Part shown: positions 37,465-51,409 of the stretch, one piece after another
Position numbering within the stretch: position 1 is the first letter of the stretch
Layout: the number at the start of each line of letters is the position of its first letter
Assembly: GCA_963457665.1 (NCBI GenBank)
Contig: OY735209.1
Location: forward strand, 9,574,314 to 9,638,313
Length of the DNA: 64,000 nucleotides
Reading direction: 5' to 3'
Source: Thysanoteuthis rhombus
Lineage: Eukaryota > Mollusca > Cephalopoda > Oegopsida > Thysanoteuthidae
Translations under genes and position numbers: made by a program
Notes under the pieces: model-generated
Told to the model about the DNA's origin: nothing
Database searches by the model: none
The model's input: the letters and a program-made list of their open reading frames with translations, nothing else

Positions 37465-40400
37465 TGGCTGCATATGATTAGTGCCCAACGAGCCATTTGA
37501 AAAAAAAAACAAACAAAACAAAAAAAAGCTGAGAAGATTGGATTCAAATTTTGATAAACTTTTGCTTGTGATATTTTCATTATTTTCAGAGCTGCCATGC
37601 GCATTCTTTTTTATCTTTAAGTTGGAAAGCAAATTTTAGAATAAAAGAGAGTTATCTTAGCCGAGGCAATTTGAAATCAATTACAGAAAGAGCTAACATG
37701 CTCATTCTTTTTCATTTTGAAGCTTGAACATTCTTCATTATGAATGTGATGCATATTACAATGAATCTTACATGAATATGTCATGTTATTTGAACTGATT
37801 TTGTCTTTGTTGAATCTCTGGTGAAAATTAGGAGTCATTTTTTGACCAATGTTTCAACCACAATTTTTTGATTATTTTTTACAATTAAGATGACTTTTAT
37901 TTTTGAGCTTCGACAATAATGGAAATATTGCAAACAAAAGTTTGCCAAACTTTGAATCAGATTAAAAAAAAAAAAAAAATACCTCACTGGACACTTTATC
38001 ATACACACCCTCTTATGTATATCTGAGCAGTCATAGAAACCTTGGGATATATAGGAGTCTTGAAAGGGTTAAAAAGAGTGTTTACCAAAGAGAATAATAT
38101 GGGAACAAAAGTAATAAAGGACTGAGATATTATTATTATTATTATATTATTAGTAGTAATAAAATATTATTAATAGCAGTTATAATAGGAGTCACGGTTA
38201 GTTACTAATAGCTTACCAGCCAATGTCTCTGATTTACTAATGTTATTTGGGAGCTTTGACCAATCGGTGGTCTTTTCCTCCTCAATAGGGGTGGTTGAGG
38301 TGGTGGTGGTGGTGGTGGTGGTGGTAGTGGTAGTGGTGGTGGTGGTGGTATCTGCAGGAGTAGTGGGAGGAGGACTAGTAGTGGTTGGAGGAGGAGGAGC
38401 GGAGAATCTACGAATTAAAGTATTAAGCCAGCCACCGGGGCCTGAAACCCCATCTCCTTTCGTCTCTTGCTCTTTTATTAATGAACGCTGACGTTGCCGT
38501 CGTTCCTGTCGCTTTTGCAGTGCATTGAAATCTGCAGGGGTCAAACACGAGGTAGTAAACAGGTTAAACAAAGAAAAGCACACAGAGGACAAATATGCAC
38601 ACAACAATGATGTTAGCCAGGTTGGGCAATGAAGGCCCTTCGCCCTATATGGAAATCCGCTGGATCAGAGGCACAGGGATAAGGGTCAACAATGAAAGCT
38701 GAGCAAGCTGATAACATTCAGGAGAAGTATATGCATATAAATATATATAAAAATCAAGGAATCTAAAACAGTAACAAATTTCTATTTTTTTGCTTTTGGC
38801 TAATAGTTGTTATTTTCTAATTGATTATGTATTAAAAGTATAGTAAACTGCTATTATTCTCTTCAAACTTTGCTTTTGCAACTTGGACAGTGAAAATTGG
38901 AAATCAACTAATTTCCATTTAAACAACTAACAAAATTACACATTTTTATTCAGATAAATAAAGAAAAGCAAATATATAAGGACATCAGTGTCCTGGTCAC
39001 AAAAACAAAGTTTGAAGAAATAGCCATTTTCCTACACCCTTTACACAAGCAATTAGGAAATAATACTCAAAACTCAGGAATGAAATTCCCATAACACAGT
39101 GTAATTTACCTTATTCTGATTACAAAATTTAATTTAAACTCAGGAATGAATGGAGTGAGAGAGAAAAAAAAATGACATTACTTGTACTCTTTTTGAGGTT
39201 GTAGAAAAATAATAACAAAAATTGAATTCTGACAGGATCTAAAAGAAACAGAAGATCACTTTGCCTTTTCAGTTCAATCATATGACGTGAACTTATTTCT
39301 GCGTGGGTTTCATACAAAGATGACACTGATGTCAGCAGTTGTAAAAGGCAGGAAAATGCCATTGACTTCATTTTCCATGACACATACGTCCCAGTAGATG
39401 TCCAAAAGAGATCTACAGGATATATACACATCCTAGTAGTCATAGAAACCATGAGATATATATGTCCCAGGAGTTTCAAAAGGGTTAATTAGGAAAACGG
39501 CTCAACCTGAGCATTATTATGGCTGTCTGAAATAAAACCAGAACCTAAAAATATGGTTATTGAAGTAATTTTGCTAAATCTTAAAGAATTCAGATAGTTG
39601 GCTAGGAGTATTCCCTGTAGACAATGAACTTCTCCGGGATGTCATCGCCAAAAACAAGAAAAAGCGAATTCAGAAAAAAAGTACAAAAAGCGAGTTGAAT
39701 TGAAAGTTTCAGACTGGATTACGGAAAGATCAACCCCCAATTATTTCAACAGATTTTGTGGTTTTTTAATGGCGAATTAAATTCTTATTTGAGGAGGAAA
39801 TGGTTGATGAAAATAGAACTTTATTCATCAAATGATCTAAGTCAGAATTCGAAAAAGAAGAGGCAGGATTTATTTGCCATAACTTAGAGAAGAATCATTC
39901 CAACTTGCCATATTCTCACAATTGAATCTCTTTTCCTCAACCTTGATGTTATCAACCCAGTGTTTCAGCTGATCTGTTCTTTAGGCAAGGAAAATTTTTT
40001 GGTCATTAATGAACTAACTGGATCAATCCATTTCAGCGGTGCTAGGGTACACAGATGTAACCATACCACCAAGCAAGCACTCGGGCAATTCAAAACTATA
40101 CATAGGGGAGTTTCTTCAACAGCTGCTTTGCTTTGATCCGATAGATACATCAATGACTACATTTTTTTGTTTTTTTTCACTTGCCTCTCTTCTTGAATCA
40201 TCCACCAGACAAGGACTGGAGAATGGATCAGCCTAAACATTGCGTTCAGAACATCAATGATGAGAAGAAGAGAATCAATTGTTTGAACTTTTGAAGTTGG
40301 AAAGCAGATTTCAGAATAAGAGAGGAGTATCTTAGCCGAGGCAATTTGAAATCAATTACAGAAAGTATCATCATTGCTATTATATAGCACTTTTACAGTT

Positions 40401-42932
40401 ATTAGTGTTCAAATTATATTATTATGACTTCAGTTGAGTGTGTGTAAAATTTCTTTCCTATGGACCCTTTGTCTGAAAAGGGATTACAGAACAAAACAAG
40501 CCTCAAAAACCCAGAAAATAAAACATGGCTTTTCATAAAAAAAGATCTCTTCTGCATAAGTCATTCCATTTCTGAATTTGTTTGTTTTTCTTTCCTTGTA
40601 ATTTTGAAACTTTCAATTCAGTCAAAAACAACAATCAAGTGCCAGCATTCACATTTGCATGGGAAGTCTTTCTAGTCATGTACCAAAGCTTTGGTCAAGC
40701 AGAGAGAAATTCCAAATGAAATTGTCAACAAAAAATAATAAAATCGGAATATGATCATTACAAAAATTTGGAGAGATTGACAAATTTCAACTAGGAATCA
40801 ATTATGATAACATTTTATGTTCGCAAGTATATAATGTATACCATGAACATACGTTTAGTTGATGAGTTATTTCGTGTATATTCCAACTTTTTATAGTTTT
40901 GAGAAAGGTCATTGACTTTCTAAGAGTTTTTTAAGACGATTGAATTCCTTATTGTTGTTAACACGTTCCGGTCAATCTGTTTTATGGCCTTCTTCAGTTG
41001 TACTGTCCAAATGTGATGGTGGTAAACAGAATTTTTTCAATGGCAGCAATGTTATAATGCTGGATTGTGATGATGTTATTTTCTTTCCTTCTTAGGCCAG
41101 GATTTCCATACCTTGTCACTATTGAGTTGCAGAAGACACCTGAAGAAGGCTGTAGAATTGATTGGCCACAGCATTGTGTTAACACCACAAACAACGAGAG
41201 GGAGTTCAATTGTCCAGAAAAGCTCTTTGAATTCTAACTTTTGTTCAGGCAATCAAATCTCTTCGACTCATCTTTGATTTTGTGAACTTGAAATTTTTTG
41301 AGAAAAAAATGTAAAGTTTTGCCTTTTTAAAAAAAATCATACAACTAAAATAGGCTGAAGAATGAATCAGCAGAAACGTTGTGTTGACAGCATCACAGAT
41401 GGGAAGTAGAGATTTAATTGCCCAAACAAAAATTGGAATGTTAATGACTCTTCAAAAAGTTATAAAAAGTTTCATATATACACATAGATCTTACATTAAA
41501 TGAAAGCAAAATAAGATATAATTATATTATAGCACTTGAACACCCAACTCAAGACATTCCTGTAAAGCAGATTTATTTCCAGAGTTGGGTGTTGTTTGGA
41601 TAAGGATTTCAGATTCAGTAGTCGTTAAGTCGATCATTTATCTGATATTTAATTAAAAAAGAAGAAAAAAGAAGCAGCAAGTGATTGACTAAGGTTTCAA
41701 AGCAGAGAGCAGCAAATGTGAACGTGACAAGAGTGTCTTAAATGACTAGTCACTAACGGACTATGAGCGGGTATCTGTATCTGCCACACCATTACTCCGT
41801 AACAGACAACAGTAAAAGACTAGAGAAAAGCTCTACTAGAGAAATACTGAAGGAAAGACACTTGATAAATGCTTTAACCCTTTCAAGACTGAACTGACAA
41901 GGGGCTTGGTACTGAATTAAAAAAAAAAAAAAAAGGATAGAAAAAAAAAAGACGTTTATTTTTGTTTAATACTTAAAAAGGAAACTATTCTTTTATTACT
42001 GTATTTCATGGAATATAAAACATGCTTATTTTTCCAATTTTGTTCTCGAGAAGCAAAAAAATTCATCAGTTGTTGAGCTGTGCAAATAAAGTGAACAGCC
42101 AGTCACTATGAGAGTTGATAAAGATTTGAATAGATGAAATCATTCGAATAACCCTATTGTGAAACAAGAAGGGGATAATTTCCATTTTTTCGGGAATATG
42201 CCTGCAAGAATGTGAGTCTCATATGGTCATACATCTTATACTCCGTAAAATATGGTAAATCAGGAATTTTCCATATTTTGAAGAGCTAGAATCATGATGA
42301 GATGTATTCTTTCAAGGACAGATGGAAGAATTTGGAATTAACAGATCATCTTCCCGGGACATCTTTCTAATTCAGTCATGTAATTAAAATTAATATCTGC
42401 GCGTACTTCATACAATGATGACATCGCTGTCTGCAGTTCAAAACTACATTTATTTCATTTTCCGAAGTACATATGTACTAATAGATTGCCACTCCCATAA
42501 GAGATTGACAGGACATATATATCTTAGCAGTCATAGAAACCTAGGGACATACACATATATATCTCCTAGGAGTCTTGAGAGAGTAAAAGGAGATTGTTTT
42601 ATTCAAATACATTTATCCGGACTGCAGTCAGGAGTTTATGGATTTGAGTTGAATGACATTAACAATGGAAACGAATTCTTTAAAAAATTTGTATTTTTCT
42701 TCCCTAAGGTAGATAACTGATAGAAAAGAATGATCCGTCTAATAATTAAAAAGAGATTTAGTTATATCCAAGGTGTTGAAAACACCGAAGTGAATGGTGT
42801 ACCCAGATATCAGATACAAGCAGGATAATAATAACAGCAACAACAAAATAAGCAAATTATGGGAAAAAGAAAAAAAGTAACACCAAAGCATACATCAAAG
42901 ATGCAAAAATTTGTGGGTCGGGTAAGAAGTAC

Positions 42933-42984
<52 letters not shown>

Positions 42985-45900
42985 GAAATTTCAAATTTGT
43001 TCAGACAAATGGAACTCTTTTCTTCCTTGATGCTGTTAAATACAACATTTTTGTCTGATCAATTTTTCAGCCCTCGTCAGGTGTATAAATCAAGAAAAGA
43101 GGCATATTCATTTATTTTGTTCAGCCGTAGAAACTTTTGGTTGAAGAAATGAGCCCCAGCTGAAATCTTTCAAAGATAGACCACAAATGTTCGATGCATC
43201 TTTTAGTATCACAAAGCTGAACAAATGACTAAAACATGCCTTAGTAATATGAAAAAAAAAAAGAAGAAAAGAAAAGAAAAGACAAAGGCCGAATATTGAC
43301 TGAATGAGAGAGAGGGAGAGAGCAGTTGGGTAATCAAAATGAAAGCAGCTCAATTTGCAGACAAGAAACCAAATAAATTTCTTGTTACTTTGCTTGGAAA
43401 TATAGCTGGTAATTTAATTATCTACACAAAAAAAGTCTAATTCTGTTTACCTGTCCGTAACCTTGAAGTGGTGGAAATAGAGGTATTGAATAGAGGTATC
43501 CCTAAAATGCCCTACCCTAAAGAATGCAAAAGGATCCGGGTGATTTTCAACTTTATAATAGTGCGGAGTCCATGTTTATGTTTACCTCTGTCTATATAAT
43601 AAAAAACCAATTTTTCAAGGGAGATAATTTTCAAATGCTAGTTACAGAGCAATCTCCTTGATTCAATTATTTGCATAGGTGTAAAAAAAAAAAAAAAAAA
43701 AAGAAGAAATTCAGGTTCAATTTGGTCGCATCAGATTGCACAGATTTCTTCTCAAAATGTGATCCAACAGCTCACAGAGTGCTCTATCTTGAGATTCAAA
43801 CTCAGTTTTGTGCTTGAAGTTCTCAGGATTTTATCCAGTTATTTCCCAACCAAATCAGGCAAAGAAAGCCAATCAAATGCAACAGATTTTTATGCAACGA
43901 GGACAGAGTATCGATTTGTTAGGTTGCCCCATATGAAATGGATGTTTTCTTGCGTTTGTCTTCATGATTGTGATTTCGACAAATCCTGAAGCAGAAAAAG
44001 TAGTCGTATGTATTCAACTAATTACACGACATGAGCTTCCTTTCAAATTTTCAACTTATGATTCATTACATCAGCTTTAGTAAGGTAGCGCCTCACTCGT
44101 ACAGACATTGTCCTCAAAGGAAATCAGACGATTGCTTTTGTAGGAGTTCAAACTGAGAAGAAATACTCTTCAAACTCAGAAAGTTCAAAAGAATATCAAT
44201 TTTGCAATTGGAATGGGAACTTGCTCAAAAAGAACTGTGTGATGTTGGTTGCACAAATTTTGTTCTGGAGATATGAGCCTGGATAATGACCCTAAAAGAC
44301 CCCTGAACACTTACTGATCATGAAAATTCAAGGGATTTAATGGAAACTGATACAAAGCCAACTATTTGAGCATTTGCTCAAAATTTACAGATCACCAAAA
44401 TGACTGAAGGGTTTTACTGAACACATTTTTTATTTCATAATTGGCCATTCCATGTTGGATAACATAATACATTGAAGGCCATGTTGGAATTCAAACAAAC
44501 CACAGTCTGAAATATTGATACCTATGAGGGTAACATAAACCCAAGGATTGTTTTCTTCTTCCTCCATTGACAGAATTTTCCTGGAGTTATAGCAAGTGGA
44601 GTGATATTTTTATAACATTTTGTGACCTTTGTATTAGACAAAGGGATGGATATTATCCAGAATTGCCTAAAGGTGGTCTTTACAGTTGAAATATTAGATT
44701 TTCAAATTGAGAATTAGTTTCCCAGTGATCTTTTGTCGTTTTTCTTTTGCTGATAATAATGATTTCGTTCTTGACAAATGAATTTTTTATTACATTTGAA
44801 AGGGTTTTTCATCTCATTTAAAAAAAAAAAAATGTGACATTGCTTTCCAAACAACCCAAAAATTTGAGAAATACATTTTTAGAAAAGAGTTGATTTGGAA
44901 AAATAATATTAAATGAAAACAATTTAAAAGGGGTATTGATCCTGTTTTAAAGAAAAAAAAATGACACTGTTTCCTATACAATCCAATAATTTGAGAAATA
45001 TGTTTTAGAAAAGGGTTGATATAGGAAAAAAATATTGAGTGAATGAAAAGAATTCGAAAGGGATTCAAATCCTGTTTTAAAAAAAATGTAACATTTCTTT
45101 TCAAACAAACAACCCTGTAATTAGGGAAATACGTTTTAGAAAAGGGTTGATTTAGAATAAAAACCAGGGGGAATAAAAAGAGAACTGGAAAATATAAAAT
45201 TAAAAAGAAAGAAAATTCTCTTTAGATGGCAACAAAGAAACACGTAGAAATTAATAAATAATAAAGACATTTTTTAAATTATTGAAATATAAAAGGAATA
45301 TTGCATGCAAATTCTTTTTTCGGGTGATGATAAACCCCTCACCCAATCCATCGATTTGTTTGATATAAGAATTTGGAACTTACAGAGGGAAGTTGGTTTC
45401 TGTTCAGTGGCTTGGCGCTTCTTTTGCTGCTCTATTTCCTTCTGCATCTTTTTGGTTTGGTAAATTGTGGCCAGATCTTCTTCAGGAGCATCTTCTGGTG
45501 CAATACGAATATTTCTGCAGGGAATTCAAGAGGTTCACGTGTAAAAAGACAGGACACAGATATGTAATAATCTCTGTTATCTTCCTAAACAGCTACTGTC
45601 TATATGTCTGATTCTTATAAGAGAGTCATATGTCCCCATACATAAGACGGACATTTGATTAAAAAAAACCTTAAAGAAAATATCATAATGCATCCAACGT
45701 GCTGGTATTATGACTAAACGGCTCTCTTCAGAAGCTTCATACTATAAGGCTTGGATGAGTTGCTGTGAGTGACAATCCTCTAAATACCTTTGTAAACCAT
45801 TTGTTTTATAGTCCAGCATATATGGAAACTGTCAGATTGTCTCAAGTTATCTACTGAAGTATTTTCATTATTAGCTTTACCTCAATGTTCCGGATATTTT

Positions 45901-48900
45901 CACTTTCTGATATGCAATCATAAATGGTAAATATGAATGAACCTGAAACATTTAACTCTTAGATTCATACAAAGAAAATAAAGTCAATTTTAAGAGAATT
46001 AACCCCTGCTTGAAATTATCTCCCTTTGACCATTTGGTAAATTGAATTTTTTCTTCTAATTCAATTCACGGAAGAGTTACACCATCTTTCGTGCCACACA
46101 TTGGAGAATTCCATTCTCCAATTACAAGCGGTTCATGAATTTAAAAGTTGAAAAGACTACTTTACACTGTATAGATTGAATTTCCGAAGAACTGAGCTAA
46201 CAATTCAAGCAAGCTGATGCTAAGAAGCAGTAATAAGTATGAAGCAGAACGTGGAATACTTACTGCATTTCCTTCATCTTCTTCTGCCTGTATTCCTCAG
46301 CTCCCTTCATCTTATTCAAGGCAGATTCAGGCATAGCAAACTTGATGCCCCGTGAAGAAGAATATCGTCGACTCTTCCTTTCTTCATCGCATGGTACACG
46401 TGGGGTCAACCTGAGAATAGGTGCGCACAAATTACTTGAGTTTGAAATTTTGAATAAAAAATCACAAAGCAATAATGTTTAGAGGACTGGCCGATTTTTT
46501 CAATTTTTTTTTTTTTAAAGGTTTTTGAAGACAACATCGATAAATTGAAGATAAAAATCTTGGGGACAAAAGACAATAGAAGATGAAACAACTGACAGGA
46601 CAATAATCGTAATAATGAGACTTGTATAGATTCTGATCAGTCCGAAAACTGATTTACCGAAAGATTTTAAAATTAAGACAATATTTTCTATCAGTTTTAA
46701 ATGATCTCATTTCCTTACTCACTTTTTTGAAAAGACTAATTCAGACGCAAAAAAAAAAAATGAAATATTTCCAAAGATTTTTTTATTCGATAACGCACCT
46801 CAAATTCTCCATTTGACTGATCTCAAGTCCGTCATTTCCATCTTCATGCCGCAAAGAAGTCTATATCAAATGAAAAAATAATATATTTTAACGCCAATTC
46901 TGCTTTATGAAATTACAAAGAAAACAAAGCTCATTCATGAAGAGACAATATATAAATAGAGCATATAAAATTACATCAGCTTTCTATCTATTTTCTTTTT
47001 TCAAATTGAAGATTTTTTGCATAATAATATAGAGAAAGCTTAATCAGTTACAGAATGATATGATGTTATGAAGAAAATAAGACTTAATTGTAATATTTTA
47101 GTTTCCTTGATTAAGCATTGTCAATTTTGAATAGTTCATCAAGAGTGGCCATCTTCTCAGTAAGGCATAATGAATAGAAATAATAATGGCTACATGTGCT
47201 TTATACAATCAGTAAAAATATCACCACAATTGTCAGGGATTCTAGCTGGTACCTACACCTTGAGTAAGAATTTTCATATATTTCCTGAAGTGTAATAAGG
47301 TAAAGCATCCCGTCTCTTGAGAGAAAACTCCAAATGGAGTATGGGGAGGCTGGTGATAAACTCCCTGTTCCCATTGTATGTGCCAGCTTGGCGATCCTTG
47401 CAAGTCTCAAGTCTGGCTGAGACTAGGACTTTATTCATACAAGTTTTTATGACCACCTCCTTGGCAGAATGCAAGTTAACCGAAAGGATACCTCCTCCCT
47501 AATCACACAGCTTAGAGTGTACTCAGTTGCTGAGTGCACAGGGAAATTTGTCCAAATGAAGAGTTTTCTACATTTTGTTCATACTGGGAATTGAACCTGG
47601 GACCTTTTGCTTGTGAAGCAAAATATTCACTACCCAAGCAAACTATGAAGTGAAGCACACGGACAATAATTTAAAAAATAATTTCAAGTACTTTAACCAT
47701 CTTTGACAAATTTTGGTACATTCTTTTTGAGGAATAGATACATTAAATTGAATATGAATTAGCATAAAATTCATCACACTGCCATCCACTTCAAATTCAC
47801 AATGAATCTTAATATCTGAAAACATCTTACATCATAGATCTGGAACTGTGTCATGAGGTCCACATCCGTCCCCTTCTTCCTCATGTGTTTCTTGGTGATC
47901 CGTTCCATACCAAGCTCTTCCAGTACGTCTGAGACATCATAGAATGTATCTTGATCTGGGATTGCATACAGAACCTATAATGGCAAAACACAAAGCTATT
48001 TAGGCAAAGAGCCAACAGGCGACAGTAAAAATCAAAAAAATTTAAAAGCATATAGCAGAAGGTAAGAGATAGAAAAGATTTGTTAAAGAAATCATTTCTA
48101 TAGATCACAATCTTGACCAAGTAGGTACACCAGTAAGAGGAGTATTTATGACCATCAATGGATTTCGTTTGATATGAAATTTTTTTTCTTTTAGTCTGAG
48201 GAAAGATAAATTTTTCTTGACTGAAATCCTTTTCAAAATTACATTTGAAGGGATGGGGTTATGTTTTTTGATGTGACGGTTGTTTGGCTGAGTTTGTTCC
48301 CCAGGGTGGTCACTCTGGCATCAATGAAGTACCCCTTTGGTCCTTTCACTACCTTCTCTGAGGCTATGCCCCCATGTGTGTTTGCAAAGCTTTGGCTGTA
48401 GCATGGACTTGCTTGGGCATACCGTGCAATGAGTGGATTCGTTAAGGATGTGATGTCCTGAGATGACGCAGAATGTCTCAAGAATATCAGCACGGGTTTG
48501 TCTGTACTTCAGAGTTTCCAGGTTCAACTTTTGGAGTCAGAGTAATTTAGATGTTGGATTTGGCCGATCAATTCTGTAGCTGTACATTGCATGTGTTCCT
48601 CTGCATCTATGTTATACTTATAGCTGATAAACATTTATTGAAGCAAATTCCAAATGTGGGCGGACCAATGACTTGTAAGATAAAATGAAACTATCAGGGT
48701 TGAGGTGTTTAAATGCATTTCTGATATATCATTATATATTTATAAAAGGGAGAGTATTCTTATTTTAATTAAGTTTATATATATATATATAAAAAAGAAA
48801 ATATTGCATAAATAGGTTCATAAGAAAGCAATGTGCTATGGGAGGAATATATTTTTTATTATTCTAATATTCTTTTAATTTTCTCATTTTCATCATTATA

Positions 48901-51238
48901 TATTTTTTCAAAACATCCTGTGACCCTTGGGAGCATCTTTGCAACCTTCATTCGGGCTGCAACCATTGTTTTGGGAACCTCTGTAGTAATAAGAACAAAT
49001 GAATTTAATTCCAGTCAAGATGATTACTTACTTTGTTGACTAAGGTCATAGCATAATTCAAAAGCTCTGAATCTGATCCTCCCTTTTCATCAAGAATATT
49101 CATGATATTTGTCCAGGGTTTGGCTCCTGAAATACAGTAGAAATAAATGACAAACATTCCTCTTTTAAAATTTGATCAACACAAAATCTGATACCTTCAG
49201 AAATAATCTAATTATTTTATAGCGGGAAGGTGTAAGGTTTTATTTACTCAAGTTCCAGCACTTATAAACAACACTAATAATGAAAATAGCAGACATAATG
49301 ATACAAATACAAAGAATACTGAACTGAATTAATACCCATAAAACCAATGAAAGAAAATATATGCACCAAATTTAGAGTTTCTTCATATAGTGGTGGTATC
49401 ACAATGGTATTGTATCATTGAAATACCGGTTCATAGAGGTTTGGCCAATCAAAGGGGCCAATGAACCAGATTTAGAAGGCAGGCTCAAGATCAGCCAAGT
49501 TTCAATATATGTTTTTGCTGAGTGAAAATAAGGCGACAAAAAGCTGCTACATTGAAGCAAGTATGTTTATTTATATACCTTCCCATGAGGGCAGATTTGA
49601 CACAAGGTGTAGCCCCAGGAAAACTCAACCCCCAAGACTGAACATACTTAACAATATTTAGGCCAAAGGACATATCCTGGGCCAGATGAGATTCTTATTA
49701 GGTAGAATATATGGTTCTGAAATAACTGTCTTAGAAAAGGATATGGAAGAATTAACTACTACATATGAAAATTTCAGTCCTCTAGGTCTGTTTTTAAGGG
49801 TTTCAGAGCAAAGCTGGATTGAAGCTAAATTCATATATTAAAAGTTAGCAGTTATCTTCGATTCTACCAAATTTTCAGCGGTTTATCAGCTCAGAGTTTT
49901 GTTCACTATGCTCACCACTGGACTGAGCTTAAATAAGTTGAAGCACAATGCACATGTGTGAACCACATAGTATACACTGACCAACAGATAAACATAAACA
50001 ACACTTCAAACAATGCCAATCCAGTTAACTGTTTGGAGAAGACATGTTTTTCTGATGCGTCCTGAAAATATTCAGTTCAAAAATCGAGTAACACGTCAAT
50101 TTGGAATTCTTGTTGAAATGAAACAAAACAGCCACTGAATCTTTTCATATGCTAACAGAAGTTTACTGGGAAAAATGCGTGTTGCACACAAATGTGTTTG
50201 AGTAGCAAAAGATATTGATGCATTGCTCAATTTTTAAACCATCATTTTTAGCACATTGAAGATGCAAATGGATTGAAAGTTTCAGGGATTGTTCATGGTT
50301 GCTGTTTGGTTAATGAGTGCATGGTATAAGTCTAGTCTTGTTATTTAATAGCTACACTCTATAAGTTATAAAGTAAGAGGAAAATCATCTGTACATCGAT
50401 GCAAAATTGTCTCTCAATTCATTTTGAACAGACACAGATGTTCTGCTGAATTTGAAAAAAATGATTTGGGCAATATAATCTTATGCTCAACAATTTAAAA
50501 AAAAAATACATAATAAATTTAAATTCAAAGCAAAGATACAAATAAAATTCAATCAAAAAAAAAAAAAATGAAAAAGTACAGTAAAATCTCACAATTAAGA
50601 ACTAATTGAGGGGAGGGTGTTGTTATTAAAGCAGAAAGTGTGTTATACCAGATGGTTGCATTTGATTGTTAAATAAGAAGCAAAGTTGATAGTTGCTGCA
50701 TTTAATGAACATCCATAGGCAGTTCAGTTCTGCCTGGTTTTATTTTTGATTTTACCTCTCAACACAAATGACTAATGTTATGTATTGTTCTATAAAATAT
50801 CAAATAGGAACTATCATATTTGTGCAGGATTGGTTTTTGCATTTATCAAACTTTGTTAAATAAGAAAATGTTTGTTATGGTCAACGATCTTGTTTAAGCT
50901 GAAATCTGTTGTATCAAACTTTGATATAGTGAGAGTTTACTATAGATCAGAGATTAAAATGTCATCATTTATAATTCAAAAAGATTACCGCAACCAGACA
51001 ACAATTATAGATATTTTTTTTTCCACTGGATTTGTTCTCTTATAGAATTTATTTTTATAAAAAGGCAAGTGAAGATGAGAATGGAGTCATACAAATTTTC
51101 ATGTAAATATGTAAAGAAACAATTTTTTGGGGTCATGGGGAATAGTGAGAAACAATGGAGAGCAACTAAAAACAAGGATCAAAGCCAAGATATCATTCAT
51201 TACCTCATTACCAATAATAATACATATACTTATATATA

Positions 51239-51287
<49 letters not shown>

Positions 51288-51348
51288 TAGATTGTGGATT
51301 CGCTACACAAACTAACTCATGTTTCTGCCCTCTTTGGGCCTCATCAGG

Positions 51349-51409
<61 letters not shown>

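Larger units (their letters stand above)
37331..38072. mobile_element. piggyBac-like non-autonomous element, copy 1
   Basis: TTAA flanks both ends; left end CCCTTTCAAGTCT and right end AGTCTTGAAAGGG are inverted. TTAA duplication and a CCC-starting terminus are piggyBac traits. Carries a (TA)n tract at 37416-37461. Its right-end sequence GCAGTCATAGAAACC recurs in the copies at 39290 and 41874. Confidence 0.65.
27781..38216 (-). other. Intron 10: 10.4 kb, transposon-rich
   Basis: Contains a fold-back element (28760-29030), short inverted-repeat elements (31624-31860, 34432-34642), a hAT-like element (32278-32678), a tRNA-bearing element (33472-33730), a 5S-derived sequence (36769-36892), a piggyBac-like element (37331-38072) and several (TA)n tracts. 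Region 29500-31400 is AT-rich with nothing named except an R2 fragment (30066-30140) and a weak repeat at 30660-30780. Confidence 0.75.
38532..45383 (-). other. Intron 9: 6.9 kb, repeats only
   Basis: Holds piggyBac-like copies, an inverted-repeat element nested in one of them, several short motifs resembling degenerate hammerhead cores, a mariner-type MITE and a ~125-bp tandem array. No coding content was recognised. Confidence 0.75.
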
